DNA of 64,000 nt from Sporomusa sp. KB1. GTDB taxonomy: Bacteria; Bacillota; Negativicutes; Sporomusales; Sporomusaceae. Positions 53,216 through 62,153 of this stretch are shown here, piece after piece. The position numbers and the translations under genes are program-made. Location: contig NZ_VLKC01000002.1 of NCBI RefSeq assembly GCF_007830295.1, positions 3,328,881 through 3,392,880 on the forward strand. The letters run 5' to 3'. The stretch's first letter is position 1. Every line of letters starts with the position of its first letter. The notes below the pieces were generated by a model that was given only the letters and a program-made list of their open reading frames with translations, had not been told where the DNA came from and searched no databases.

Positions 53216-53233
53216 AAGGGACGGTGGTACGTG
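53216..53233. repeat. REP-like half-site at the junction with the nrdJ copy
   Basis: AAGGGACGGTGGTACGTGC, the left arm of the palindrome family. GTGGTACGTGCGA also occurs at 27545-27557 beside copy 2. The nrdJ-like sequence begins directly after it. Confidence 0.6.
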
Positions 53234-53628
53234 CGATATTCATTTCAGTAAATTATGATCAGCACGGCATATGCGAGGTTTTCACCAACACCGGCCGGGC
53301 AGGCGGCTGCCCGGCGCAATCTGAGGCTACGGCCAGGCTGGTCTCAATTGCATTACGCTCCGGCATGGACGTAAATTCTATAATTGATCAGTTAAAAGGA
53401 ATACGGTGCCATTCCACAATCAGGCAAAATGACTTGAAGGTATTATCCTGTCCTGATGCTATTGGCAAGGTTATCGAAAAAGTAATGAAATACCAAAATG
53501 GCGAGAAAGTTGAAGTTGATAATAGCTGCAGCGTATCCAGCAATGCCTGTCCTGAATGCGGTAAGGCGCTTGAATATGAAAGCGACTGTGTAATTTGTAG
53601 GAGTTGCGGGTTGAGTAAGTGCGGGTGA
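53234..53628 (+). pseudogene. Duplicated 3' part of nrdJ (TSCPD domain and zinc ribbon)
   Basis: Codes for about 131 residues nearly identical to the end of NrdJ at 19060-19454, including LSCPDAIGK and CPECGKALEYES. There are 13 nucleotide differences over 401 bases; eight are silent. The catalytic barrel is missing, so it is not an active reductase. A GTG at 53224 lies in the repeat and could start a stand-alone TSCPD-type protein, but no good ribosome binding site is seen. Confidence 0.85.
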
Positions 53629-53634
53629 GAAGAG
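53234..53634 (+). repeat. 401-bp direct repeat, copy 2
   Basis: Matches 19060-19460 without gaps. After it the sequences differ: copy 1 continues CAAATCC, copy 2 continues ACGAGAG. A terminator follows copy 2. Confidence 0.93.
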
Positions 53635-53661
53635 ACGAGAGTGGAAACAGACAGTATAACC

Positions 53662-53702
53662 AAAAAGAGTTCAAGCGGGTGACTGCTTGAACTCTTTTTG
53701 CT
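53662..53702 (+). terminator. Intrinsic terminator after the nrdJ copy
   Basis: Perfect 15-bp stem (53662-53676 with 53685-53699, 8-base loop); the right arm ends in TTTTT. Confidence 0.85.
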
Positions 53703-53823
53703 GCTCAAACACGTTTTGGTTCTTTGCCGTTACGTAGCTCTAATAAAAGTAAATATTAAACAGCTTAAGGAAGATTTTGTCTTTAGCTTAAAGGTTTTTA
53801 GCAAAAAGGGGCAAATATATAGC

Positions 53824-53829
53824 TATAAT
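53824..53829 (+). promoter_or_regulatory. Probable -10 box for cas6
   Basis: TATAAT 51 bases upstream of the cas6 ATG in an AT-rich stretch. No matching -35 could be chosen. Confidence 0.35.
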
Positions 53830-53879
53830 GGAATTTTTTGTGAAAAAATAATTTAGTTATTGTTAAAGGATTAAATTGT

Positions 53880-54614
53880 ATGAATATTACTGTCGTTATG
53901 AAACCCCACCAGAATGTAATTTTACCGGTTGATTATAATCATATCGTGCAAAGTGCTATATATAACGCAATTGGTAATAGTATGTCATCTTTTCTGCATG
54001 AGCAAGGGTTTGTTGCCAATGGTCGTGTATTTAGGCTATTTTGTTTTTCGCGGCTTATGGGGCTTTTCCATATGGACAGGCCGACCTGCAAGATAATTTT
54101 CCCAGCAAATATACAACTGGTAATTGTTTCCCCAGTGAGTGACTTTGTTCAGTCATTGGCTAATGGTTTATTGCAGCAGGGTGAAATGCGGTTAGGTGCT
54201 AATGCTGTTGTGATTGAAAGCATTAGTGCGCAGTCGATTAAAGTGGAACATACCAATGTGGTTGTGAAAACTTTATCGCCGGTTGTAGTGTATTCTACCA
54301 TGCTACGATCGGATGGCCGGAAATATACGGTTTATTTTCAGCCAGGTGATCCTGATTATGATACGCTTATTACCGCTAATCTGCAAAAAAAATATAAAGC
54401 ATTTTATGGGCAAGAAGCCCCAGCAGGGCAAGTAAAGGTCAGTTCGCGGGGGATGGTAAAAATGAATGTGCTTCAGTATAAGGGAACGGTAATTAAAGGC
54501 TATTCCGGCATATTGCAATTGACTGGACCACAGGAATTATTGCAAATCGCGGTGGATTGTGGTTTGGGCAGTAAAAATTCGCAAGGGATGGGGTGCCTGC
54601 GGGTGCAAAGGTAA
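53880..54614 (+). CDS. cas6: CRISPR RNA endonuclease Cas6
   Basis: 244 residues. It has RAMP-type features: a short N-terminal ferredoxin-like half (MNITVVMKPHQNVILPVDYNH) with an early histidine, and the C-terminal glycine-rich loop GLGSKNSQGMGCLRV characteristic of Cas6. It cuts the CRISPR precursor RNA inside the repeats. It is separated from cas8b by a terminator, so it is probably transcribed alone. Confidence 0.9.
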   Translation: MNITVVMKPHQNVILPVDYNHIVQSAIYNAIGNSMSSFLHEQGFVANGRVFRLFCFSRLMGLFHMDRPTCKIIFPANIQLVIVSPVSDFVQSLANGLLQQGEMRLGANAVVIESISAQSIKVEHTNVVVKTLSPVVVYSTMLRSDGRKYTVYFQPGDPDYDTLITANLQKKYKAFYGQEAPAGQVKVSSRGMVKMNVLQYKGTVIKGYSGILQLTGPQELLQIAVDCGLGSKNSQGMGCLRVQR

Positions 54615-54642
54615 AACCACGCCGGTAGGGCGTGGTTTTTGG
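54615..54642 (+). terminator. Terminator between cas6 and cas8b
   Basis: 9-bp stem (54615-54623 with 54629-54637) followed by TTTTT-type bases (GGTTTTT). Confidence 0.7.
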
Positions 54643-54730
54643 GGGGATTCCTTATAGGGAGGCTAAAGATACGAGAACCTAATAGTTTCAATATTAATAT
54701 AGTGTAAATAATTAGTAAGACTATTGCGAT

Positions 54731-54736
54731 TATAAT
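54731..54736 (+). promoter_or_regulatory. Probable -10 box for the cas8b operon
   Basis: TATAAT 26 bases upstream of the cas8b start. The -35 is not clear. Confidence 0.35.
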
Positions 54737-54761
54737 ATAAAAATGTTGGGAGGTGGAATTT

Positions 54762-56810
54762 TTGAATTTAACTCAAATTACAAATCATATTGGCTCAATG
54801 CTGCCGCAGGAAGATAACTTACCGTTTGCTGAATTGCCTAAAGTTAAACATGAAAAAGGAGAGGTCGCTTGTTCGATTAAACTGGTCTTTGATTTAAGTA
54901 AGAAACAGATGTACTTTAAATTTCATTCTAAAAATAAGACTAAACAGGAACTATACTATTTTGGAACTAATCGGGGAGCATCGGGGCAGATATTTCTAGT
55001 ACGTGCATTGAAAGATGTTAAATATTTATTAGGTACTACATTGAGCGATTTATTTTTGGAATTACAAAAACAGGCGATGCAAGCTAGTGAGATATACAAA
55101 ATTATGGAATTATTACAGGAAGCTGGATTGTATTTTCAGGCATCTAAAACTAGAGAGGGTTTTTTAGCAGAGGATAAGTGGTACGAGTTTCATGGAGAAA
55201 AAGTGGTTTTTAATCGAGCGAAAGGTAGCTTTATAATTTCTGAACAAGAAATATCTATTGAGAAAATGATTAGGGATTCACAAGAACTTAATCCAAGGGA
55301 AAAGATTGTGGTAATTGTGCCAAGTGTGATTTTTGCGGATGGTTCTGAAATATTACTAAATGAACATCCTGACTATCATAAATTAGTGCTAAAATCTCTG
55401 AATCTGGAAATAGATGAGTCTAATACGGTAGATTTACGAACATGCCATCTTTGTCGACAGAAAGTACCTCAAGTTGCTAGCGATACATATTTGGCAAAAC
55501 TATCTCGGAGCGGAATAAATAAAATATTTACTACTACGACAGTCAATGCAGCAAAAGATATTAAAAAATCTGGCTATGACGATACATACGCAATTTGTCA
55601 GCCATGTTACAGTAATCTCCGCCGGGGGGAAAGCTATATTGCTACTACACTTTCAGGGCGTCTTGCTGGCGAAAATGTATTTATTCTTCCAGAAGGTTTG
55701 CAACAACCTTTCGAAACCTATGAAGAATTCCCAAAAGTAAAGAAAGCGGTAGATTTGGTATTTGATGCAAAAGATTGGTATGACAAAACAGTATTGGAAA
55801 CAGAGGAACAGAGATTTACGGGTGGTTATACTATAAATTTGGTCTTTTACCGTACCGACGGAAATTCAATTAGTATAATGGATGCAATAGAAGATGTGCC
55901 AACATTACGCTTGGTGGAAGTTATGGAGCGGTTTGGAATATGGAAGGAAAGGATGAGGGAACAGACAAAACTGGGTATAAGTTTGGGAAAAGTTTATCGC
56001 ATTATTCCGGTACGTTCTAATAAAAAGGGCGAGCAATTGAATATACAACGGGTATTGGATGTATATAAAGCCCTTTTATTAAAACAATTGCTTAGTCCTC
56101 GACTATTATTTCAATATGCGATGGAAGCAATAGATAATGGCCTTTCACAAATTCAGCGGCAAAACCGGGATATTTATCGCAACCTGCCCTATTATGCAAA
56201 AGGAAGCGAAGATTTTTATGTACGTGATATATTAATGAATCATCTTGCACTCATGCAGGTAGTGCAAGAGACCGGAGAGTTGCAGACACCCATTTTTAAA
56301 AAGGATGTGAAGGTAATGGAGCAGGTATTTCAAAATGAAAAAATAGAAGAATCTATTCGACGTATGGAGCAATTTATACAAGAACAAGGATTTAATAGAG
56401 AAGCTAGAGGGTTGTTTTATTTAGGTGCATTGCTGCATCGAGTGGCGTTAGCGCAATATAGTAAGGGCCACAAAAGTAAACCTATTTTGAAAAAAATTAA
56501 CTTTCAGGGAATGAAACCGCAGGATATGCAGCGTTTAATAGCAGACTTGATGGAAAAGCTTATACAATACCGGCGTATGACAGCTTTTACTGATGCGTTG
56601 ATGAGCAAATATTTTGCGTACTATGGTTTGATAAGGGATAATTCTGTGGCGGAATTGAATGAATTGCAGAATGTGTTCTTTTTGTTATCAGGATACTCCT
56701 ATATGGTAGGAAGCAAGGTACCTGATGCAAATAGAGAAGAAATAAAGGCTCAGCAAAGCATAATGTCTGAAGATGAGGTTGAATTTCAAATAGAAGAGTC
56801 AAATGAATAG
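54762..56810 (+). CDS. cas8b: Type I-B Cascade large subunit Cas8b (Csh1/TM1802-like)
   Basis: About 682 residues if it starts at the TTG at 54762, eight bases after GGAGG; a GTG three codons earlier overlaps the ribosome binding site. The middle contains a four-cysteine zinc finger: CHLCRQKVP near residue 229 and CQPCYSNLRRG near residue 280. The rest is helical and diverged. Position before cas7-cas5-cas3 and the zinc finger indicate the Cas8b/Csh1 large subunit, which recognises PAM in the target. Confidence 0.82.
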   Translation: MNLTQITNHIGSMLPQEDNLPFAELPKVKHEKGEVACSIKLVFDLSKKQMYFKFHSKNKTKQELYYFGTNRGASGQIFLVRALKDVKYLLGTTLSDLFLELQKQAMQASEIYKIMELLQEAGLYFQASKTREGFLAEDKWYEFHGEKVVFNRAKGSFIISEQEISIEKMIRDSQELNPREKIVVIVPSVIFADGSEILLNEHPDYHKLVLKSLNLEIDESNTVDLRTCHLCRQKVPQVASDTYLAKLSRSGINKIFTTTTVNAAKDIKKSGYDDTYAICQPCYSNLRRGESYIATTLSGRLAGENVFILPEGLQQPFETYEEFPKVKKAVDLVFDAKDWYDKTVLETEEQRFTGGYTINLVFYRTDGNSISIMDAIEDVPTLRLVEVMERFGIWKERMREQTKLGISLGKVYRIIPVRSNKKGEQLNIQRVLDVYKALLLKQLLSPRLLFQYAMEAIDNGLSQIQRQNRDIYRNLPYYAKGSEDFYVRDILMNHLALMQVVQETGELQTPIFKKDVKVMEQVFQNEKIEESIRRMEQFIQEQGFNREARGLFYLGALLHRVALAQYSKGHKSKPILKKINFQGMKPQDMQRLIADLMEKLIQYRRMTAFTDALMSKYFAYYGLIRDNSVAELNELQNVFFLLSGYSYMVGSKVPDANREEIKAQQSIMSEDEVEFQIEESNE

Positions 56811-56831
56811 TATGAGAGGAGAGAAAATACA

Positions 56832-57893
56832 ATGGTAGTAAAAAGCAATCGGGATTTTCTGTTTTTATTTGAAGCTACTATGACTTCACCAAACGGGGAC
56901 CCTGACCAGGAAAATAAGCCGCGTATGGATTATGAAACAAATACCCTTTTGGTAAGTGATGCGAGACGTAAGCGCGATGTTCGGGACTTTATTAAGACTA
57001 AAGGATATCAAATTTTTGTTGATACTTTAGCGGAAAATAAAGTATCAATGGAGACAATGTTTGAGGCCGTAATTAGCAATTTTTTGAAAAATAAAGATAA
57101 AATGGATAAGCTTTTGAATAAATATACAATTTTGCGTGAATTGGCTAAAGCAGCTGAGTTGGTCATTGATGACTTAGTCCAATATATCATGGGAAGAAAA
57201 GAGATACTAAAGAAAAGTAAAAAGAAAAGTGAACTAATTAAATTTAACAATGAGTTATTAACGGCCATTATTAAAGAAACTTTAATTGATATTCGTTGGT
57301 TTGGCAGTGCTATGGCAGTAGAAGGTCTATCAAGGACGTACACTGGGCCGATACAGTTAACCTGGGGATATTCCCTACACCCAGTAGAATTAGTACAATC
57401 AAGCACTATTACCTCTATTATGAATGACGACAATTCAACATTTGGGAAAAAGTATAAAGTTTATTATGCATTGACAACTCATTATGGTACTGTAAGCAAG
57501 CATAATGCTGAAAAAACTGGAATGACGGAATCAGATTTGGAGGTATTTCGTAAGGCATTAGTACAAGGGCTGATGAGTAATCAAACGGATAGCAAGCAGG
57601 GACAATCACCATTATTATATCTAGAAATCGTTTATAAACCAGAGTTTGATGGATATTTAGGAGACTTGCGGCGATTTATCAAGGTTGAATATGAAGAAAA
57701 TCGACCTATTCGCAATATGAGTGATTTACAAGTGAATTTTGAACCTTTGAATCAAGTTTTAGGGAAAATAGCGGACAAGTATGAAAAAGTGTTACTATGG
57801 AAGCATCCGGCTTTAGCAGAAGGGGCAATTAATAATCTGCCTAAACAAGTAGAAGCGTTGGATTTATTAGAATTTATCCCGCGCCAGATGTAG
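56832..57893 (+). CDS. cas7: Type I-B Cascade backbone Cas7 (Csh2-like)
   Basis: 353 residues. Typical I-B Cas7 start: SNRDFLFLFEATMTSPNGDPD with NKPRMDYETNTLLVSDARRKRDVRDF. It later has GSAMAVEGLSRTYTGPIQLTWGYS. Multiple copies coat the crRNA spacer. The ATG follows GAGGAGAG, 21 bases behind cas8b. Confidence 0.93.
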   Translation: MVVKSNRDFLFLFEATMTSPNGDPDQENKPRMDYETNTLLVSDARRKRDVRDFIKTKGYQIFVDTLAENKVSMETMFEAVISNFLKNKDKMDKLLNKYTILRELAKAAELVIDDLVQYIMGRKEILKKSKKKSELIKFNNELLTAIIKETLIDIRWFGSAMAVEGLSRTYTGPIQLTWGYSLHPVELVQSSTITSIMNDDNSTFGKKYKVYYALTTHYGTVSKHNAEKTGMTESDLEVFRKALVQGLMSNQTDSKQGQSPLLYLEIVYKPEFDGYLGDLRRFIKVEYEENRPIRNMSDLQVNFEPLNQVLGKIADKYEKVLLWKHPALAEGAINNLPKQVEALDLLEFIPRQM

Positions 57894-57903
57894 GAGGAGG
57901 GTT

Positions 57904-58671
57904 ATGGATATTATTTCCTTCCACCTGAAGGGGAAAATGGGACATTTTCGACGTTTTTATTCCAATTCTTCAGCGCTAACATATTCTATTCCACCACGGA
58001 CGACAATTTGTGGCCTATTAGCTGGAATATTAGGAATGGAACGGGATAGTTATTATGATTTATTTTCTATAGATAATTGTGATATTGCTGTGGCCTTACG
58101 CAGTCCAATAAAGAAACAAATACACAAATTGAACTTATTGATGGTTAAATCCGACAATGACCTTAACGGGTCGCAAGAATTTCATTCGCAAACACCGACA
58201 GAGATGATTTTGCCAGCCAATATCCGTACTGATGTGCTGCACTATCAAATCTGGGTACATCATAGGCAAAAGGCAATTATGAATACTCTTCATGCAGTAT
58301 TAGGGCAAGGGCATTATGGATATGGATCACTGTTTACGCCTGTCAGTTTAGGGTTGGCTTATCATTTAGGATGGTTAGAATATGATGGAATATTATCAGG
58401 AAAGGAATATTGCAGTGAAGCTGCTTGCGAATTGGATTCGGTAGTGCCTGTTAAAATGTTAAAAACAATTTGTTTTGATAACGTAACACATAAGAATATC
58501 GGATATCGGTTAATTCGGGAGGAGTTACCAATGGAGTTTGATAAAGATCGGCGACTGACTCCTAACGGTATGGGTGACGTAATCATTAACCTTACGTCTG
58601 CGCGTATTAAAGCGCAAGTCAGTAGACATGTTGAATTGACGAATAATCATCGGGTTATGTGGCTGCAATAA
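57904..58671 (+). CDS. cas5: Type I-B Cascade subunit Cas5
   Basis: 255 residues. N terminus MDIISFHLKGKMGHFRRFYS and SIPPRTTICGLLAGILGMER is the usual Cas5 RAMP pattern. It caps the 5' handle of crRNA. The start is ten bases after cas7 and follows AGGAGG. Confidence 0.92.
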   Translation: MDIISFHLKGKMGHFRRFYSNSSALTYSIPPRTTICGLLAGILGMERDSYYDLFSIDNCDIAVALRSPIKKQIHKLNLLMVKSDNDLNGSQEFHSQTPTEMILPANIRTDVLHYQIWVHHRQKAIMNTLHAVLGQGHYGYGSLFTPVSLGLAYHLGWLEYDGILSGKEYCSEAACELDSVVPVKMLKTICFDNVTHKNIGYRLIREELPMEFDKDRRLTPNGMGDVIINLTSARIKAQVSRHVELTNNHRVMWLQ

Positions 58672-58690
58672 AGAGGGAGTGAGAAGAGGA

Positions 58691-61276
58691 ATGACAGAAC
58701 ACTATGCCCATTATGATAAAAAAACCGGTAATAAACAACAAATACATATTCATTTAATGAATCCGGCGGAGCTAGTGGTAGCAGCTATTCCTGCTTCGGT
58801 TCATTTTCCAAAAATATCTCATACCGAGCTACAGGAAATTGCCCAGTGGATATATTTGCTACATGATTTTGGTAAATATACTGACTATTTTCAAGATTAT
58901 ATAATGAAAGAGATTATTTCTGCTGATAAAGGCCATTCATATATTTCCGCATGCCTAGTTTACACATTTTTATTAAAGCATTATGAAATTAATACTTACC
59001 AAGAAGCAATGAAAGTATTTGTAGCCTTTATCTGTGTTTTACGGCATCATTTACCGTTACAGGTGACAGGAATTTTGAATCAGCAGGCTCAATCTGATCA
59101 GGAGCAATTAAAGCGACAAGCTGTCCAGATACAGAATAAACTATCTGACATTTTTGCGGAAGCGCACTGGGACCAATATATAGGCAAATATACCATGCAA
59201 GAATTATTAAACGTACAAAATTTATTTGATAATGAGAAACTGTTTTGGAATATGCCTACCCAAATGACTGTAAAACGGCACTATACAAGCTATTGGTATT
59301 TCCCACTCATTTTTCTTTTTTCACTGTTGATTGATATGGATAAAATTGATTCAGCCGGATTAAAACGTAGTCAGATAACAGCAACAGAACCCGAGAGGGT
59401 TGTTTCCTACCTACAAGAAAAAAATAACGGACGACAATCTGAGTTGATTGCACAACGTGAAACAGCTCGAAAAACAATTATTAGCACAATTGATAATCTG
59501 ACAGACAAACAGGTAAAGGAGCAGCGGTTTTTTACTTTAACAGCTCCAACAGGTGTCGGGAAAACATTAGCATCATTACAGGCAGCACTTAAATTGCAAA
59601 AACGTATTGCACAGTTAGAAGGATATATTCCAAAGCTTATTACAGCAATACCGTTTATTAATATCATTGAACAAACCCGCAATGACTATGAAGCGATTTT
59701 TTCAGATGGACTTGTCGTACATCATCGACTAACAGATTTTACTGAACAAAAGATTAATAGAAACCAGGAAGATATATCTGTAGACAAGCAACTGATGTTA
59801 GTGGAATCCTGGGAAGGAAAGGCGGTTTTAACTACTTTCGTTCAGCTGTTTCACTCATTATTGACAGGAGCCAATCGTCCTTTGAAGAAAATTAACAAAC
59901 TGGCAGGCAGTGTAGTGATTCTGGATGAGATTCAATCGATTGCACATGAAAAAATGTCTTTGATTGGAGCTGTGCTGCAAAAGGTTGCAGAGTTTTATGG
60001 TACCAGATTTATTCTAATGACAGCAACCCGACCAATGCTGTTAGAACAAGGAACAAAACTGATAAAGCTATTTGATCAACAAGCTAGAGTTGAAGCGGAT
60101 ATGCCAGTAACTTGGGCATCATCGGCGCAAGATAAGCTATTTGATCAACAAGCTAGAGTTGAAGCGCCAGCACCGGTAGAACTTTTAACAGATTATCCAA
60201 GTTATTTTGTAGCATTGACGCGTACACAGTTTAGGCCTTGGTTAGAAGCCAAAATGGATACGGTTACATTTTGTAACTTTGTGTTGGAAAAAATGCAAGA
60301 ATGGAGACTAGAAAATAAAGAATATGCTTACTTGCCAAAAGCTCCTTCTGTATTAGTCGTAGTCAATACGATTCAGCGGAGCATAGACGTGTTTAAACAA
60401 CTCATGGAAATGCGTAAAGAGAAAAAATTTATATGCAAGCCGGTTCTGGTATGTCTCTCAACGAACCTTATACCTAAACATCGCCGACGTATCATTAATT
60501 TTGTACACAAATGTTTAAAAAAGGACAAGCCGATTATTTTGATTTCAACACAGACTATTGAAGCAGGGGTGGATTTGGATTTTGCTATGGGATTTCGCGA
60601 TTTAGCGCCACTATCTTCGCTTATTCAAACTGCCGGACGAATTAATCGGGAAGGCAGGAGAGGAAAACTTTGTCCGTTATATATTGTACATTTGGAAAAA
60701 GACTGCTCTCATGTTTATAGTACGAGTGAAATGAGCGCAACTAAAGATTTACTAAAAGAACAGATAAACGAATCTGAATATCAGCTGTTAGTAGCTTCCT
60801 ATTATCGAAAAATTGATGCTGAAAATGGGTTGGATAGCACGATTAAAGATATATGGGAATTAGGAGTATTAGGGCTTAATTTTGAGGAATTAAAAAAATT
60901 TAGTTTAATTGAATCTATAGGTGAAGTTGTGGATGTCTTTATTGAGTACGATAAAGAGGCAACATTAATTATGTTGGCATATCGTGAATTATTGAAAAAG
61001 GGGAATAATATTAACTGGACTGCTATTTATAAGATTCTTCCCAATGTTGAGGTAGAGTCAGATATGTCTGAATTCATCCGGCGTTCGTTGTTGCGACTAG
61101 TTGGTGCAAAACTCAGTGACTACATGATACAGATCAGGGGAAAAAGAATTCAAGTTAATCGGCCATTTGATTTTGATGGAGATTCCAGTCTGTATTGGGT
61201 ACCAAAAAGTGAACTAGGCCTTTATTATAGTGTGCGTACAGGATATAAAGCAGAGCAACAAGTATTTTTATATTAA
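58691..61276 (+). CDS. cas3: CRISPR helicase-nuclease Cas3 (HD + DExH)
   Basis: 861 residues from the ATG at 58691 (GAGGGAG upstream; a GTG four codons earlier is possible). The HD nuclease part has LLHDFGKYTDYF (His58), and the helicase has APTGVGKTLAS (Walker A near 287), LDEIQSI (about 412-416), and the ISTQTIEAGVDLDF and QTAGRINREG motifs. An in-frame 69-base duplication (60065-60166) repeats LFDQQARVEA between the two helicase halves. Cas3 shreds target DNA recruited by Cascade. It is followed by mntA after 27 bases. Confidence 0.93.
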   Translation: MTEHYAHYDKKTGNKQQIHIHLMNPAELVVAAIPASVHFPKISHTELQEIAQWIYLLHDFGKYTDYFQDYIMKEIISADKGHSYISACLVYTFLLKHYEINTYQEAMKVFVAFICVLRHHLPLQVTGILNQQAQSDQEQLKRQAVQIQNKLSDIFAEAHWDQYIGKYTMQELLNVQNLFDNEKLFWNMPTQMTVKRHYTSYWYFPLIFLFSLLIDMDKIDSAGLKRSQITATEPERVVSYLQEKNNGRQSELIAQRETARKTIISTIDNLTDKQVKEQRFFTLTAPTGVGKTLASLQAALKLQKRIAQLEGYIPKLITAIPFINIIEQTRNDYEAIFSDGLVVHHRLTDFTEQKINRNQEDISVDKQLMLVESWEGKAVLTTFVQLFHSLLTGANRPLKKINKLAGSVVILDEIQSIAHEKMSLIGAVLQKVAEFYGTRFILMTATRPMLLEQGTKLIKLFDQQARVEADMPVTWASSAQDKLFDQQARVEAPAPVELLTDYPSYFVALTRTQFRPWLEAKMDTVTFCNFVLEKMQEWRLENKEYAYLPKAPSVLVVVNTIQRSIDVFKQLMEMRKEKKFICKPVLVCLSTNLIPKHRRRIINFVHKCLKKDKPIILISTQTIEAGVDLDFAMGFRDLAPLSSLIQTAGRINREGRRGKLCPLYIVHLEKDCSHVYSTSEMSATKDLLKEQINESEYQLLVASYYRKIDAENGLDSTIKDIWELGVLGLNFEELKKFSLIESIGEVVDVFIEYDKEATLIMLAYRELLKKGNNINWTAIYKILPNVEVESDMSEFIRRSLLRLVGAKLSDYMIQIRGKRIQVNRPFDFDGDSSLYWVPKSELGLYYSVRTGYKAEQQVFLY
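60065..60166 (+). repeat. 69-bp internal duplication in cas3
   Basis: 33 identical bases at 60065-60097 and 60134-60166, 69 bases apart and in frame, so the residues around LFDQQARVEA occur twice. Confidence 0.9.
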
Positions 61277-61303
61277 ATGTCAAACACGTGGAGTTGATGG
61301 ACA

Positions 61304-61723
61304 ATGCAGGAAAAATTAAAAAGGCTTTACCAATTCCTAACTTCCTATGACCAAATCAGCTCTGTATGGTTGTTTGGTTCAGTAGTCAAAGGTACGAACC
61401 GCGAAAACAGTGATATTGATATCGCCGTTTTATTTCAACAAGGAATCTCGCCTCAGACCCGTTTTGATATGCGGTTAGAACTGATGTCTTGTGCTGAAGA
61501 AATTACCGGGCGACGAGTTGATGTGATTGATATGGAGGCCGCACCCTTGTTTTTGCAACACCAGATACGAAAAACAGGAAAGTTAGTTATTGAGAAAGAT
61601 AGAAAAAGACGGATAGAATTTGATGTAAAATCACGGCGGGAATACTTTGACTTTCAACCGGTATTGGCGTATCGGACAAAGGCCTTTTTACAAAAATGCG
61701 GCGTTAAAGGTGGCGGTGATTAA
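61304..61723 (+). CDS. mntA: MntA-type nucleotidyltransferase antitoxin
   Basis: 139 residues. Minimal nucleotidyltransferase with exact GSX10DXD: Gly25-Ser26 and Asp37/Asp39 in FGSVVKGTNRENSDIDIAV. MntA antitoxins add AMP to the HepT partner to silence it. The stop overlaps the hepT start by one base (TAATG). It is inserted in the cas operon, 27 bases after cas3, with a GGAG ribosome binding site. The tail (about 105-139) is unusually basic and extended. Confidence 0.9.
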   Translation: MQEKLKRLYQFLTSYDQISSVWLFGSVVKGTNRENSDIDIAVLFQQGISPQTRFDMRLELMSCAEEITGRRVDVIDMEAAPLFLQHQIRKTGKLVIEKDRKRRIEFDVKSRREYFDFQPVLAYRTKAFLQKCGVKGGGD

Positions 61724-62151
61724 TGGTCGATCAGGCAGTTGTTGAACGAAAGCTGATGTTGCTAGCAGAATATGTACAAGACCTTAAAGAAATTCAGCAG
61801 ATTACTTTTGAGGAATTCACGAGCGACAAGCGGCTGCGGCGTTATGTGGAAAGAACATTGCATGTGGCCTTGGAGGCTTGCTTCGATATTGGCAGTCATT
61901 GGATTTCCGATCAAGGCTGGCGGGAACCGTCAACTTATCGGGAAATTGTCATAGTGCTTGCTGAAAACGGAATTTTTACGATGGAACAAGCCGGTACTTA
62001 TCAAAAGATGGCTCAATTTCGAAATTTATTGGTTCATGATTACGCAAAAATCGAACCGGAAATTTTATTGAATATTCTTCGACGTAATGTAGTGGATTTG
62101 GAGATTTTTGTGCAGCGGTTTGAACAACTTTTACATAATGGAGCAAACTGA
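61723..62151 (+). CDS. hepT: HepT-type RNase toxin (DUF86)
   Basis: 142 residues, helical, with the HEPN catalytic motif RX4HXY as Arg100, His105 and Tyr107 in FRNLLVHDY. HepT toxins are RNases, reported to cut tRNA, and are inactivated by AMP added to the motif tyrosine by MntA. The catalytic residues look intact. It ends two bases before cas4 begins, so it is part of the same transcript. Confidence 0.9.
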   Translation: MVDQAVVERKLMLLAEYVQDLKEIQQITFEEFTSDKRLRRYVERTLHVALEACFDIGSHWISDQGWREPSTYREIVIVLAENGIFTMEQAGTYQKMAQFRNLLVHDYAKIEPEILLNILRRNVVDLEIFVQRFEQLLHNGAN

Positions 62152-62153
62152 TC

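Noticed and set aside
53224..53628. Functional stand-alone small reductase-like gene
   Set aside because: It lacks the catalytic barrel, begins in a repeat half-site and has no good ribosome binding site; treated as a duplicated fragment.
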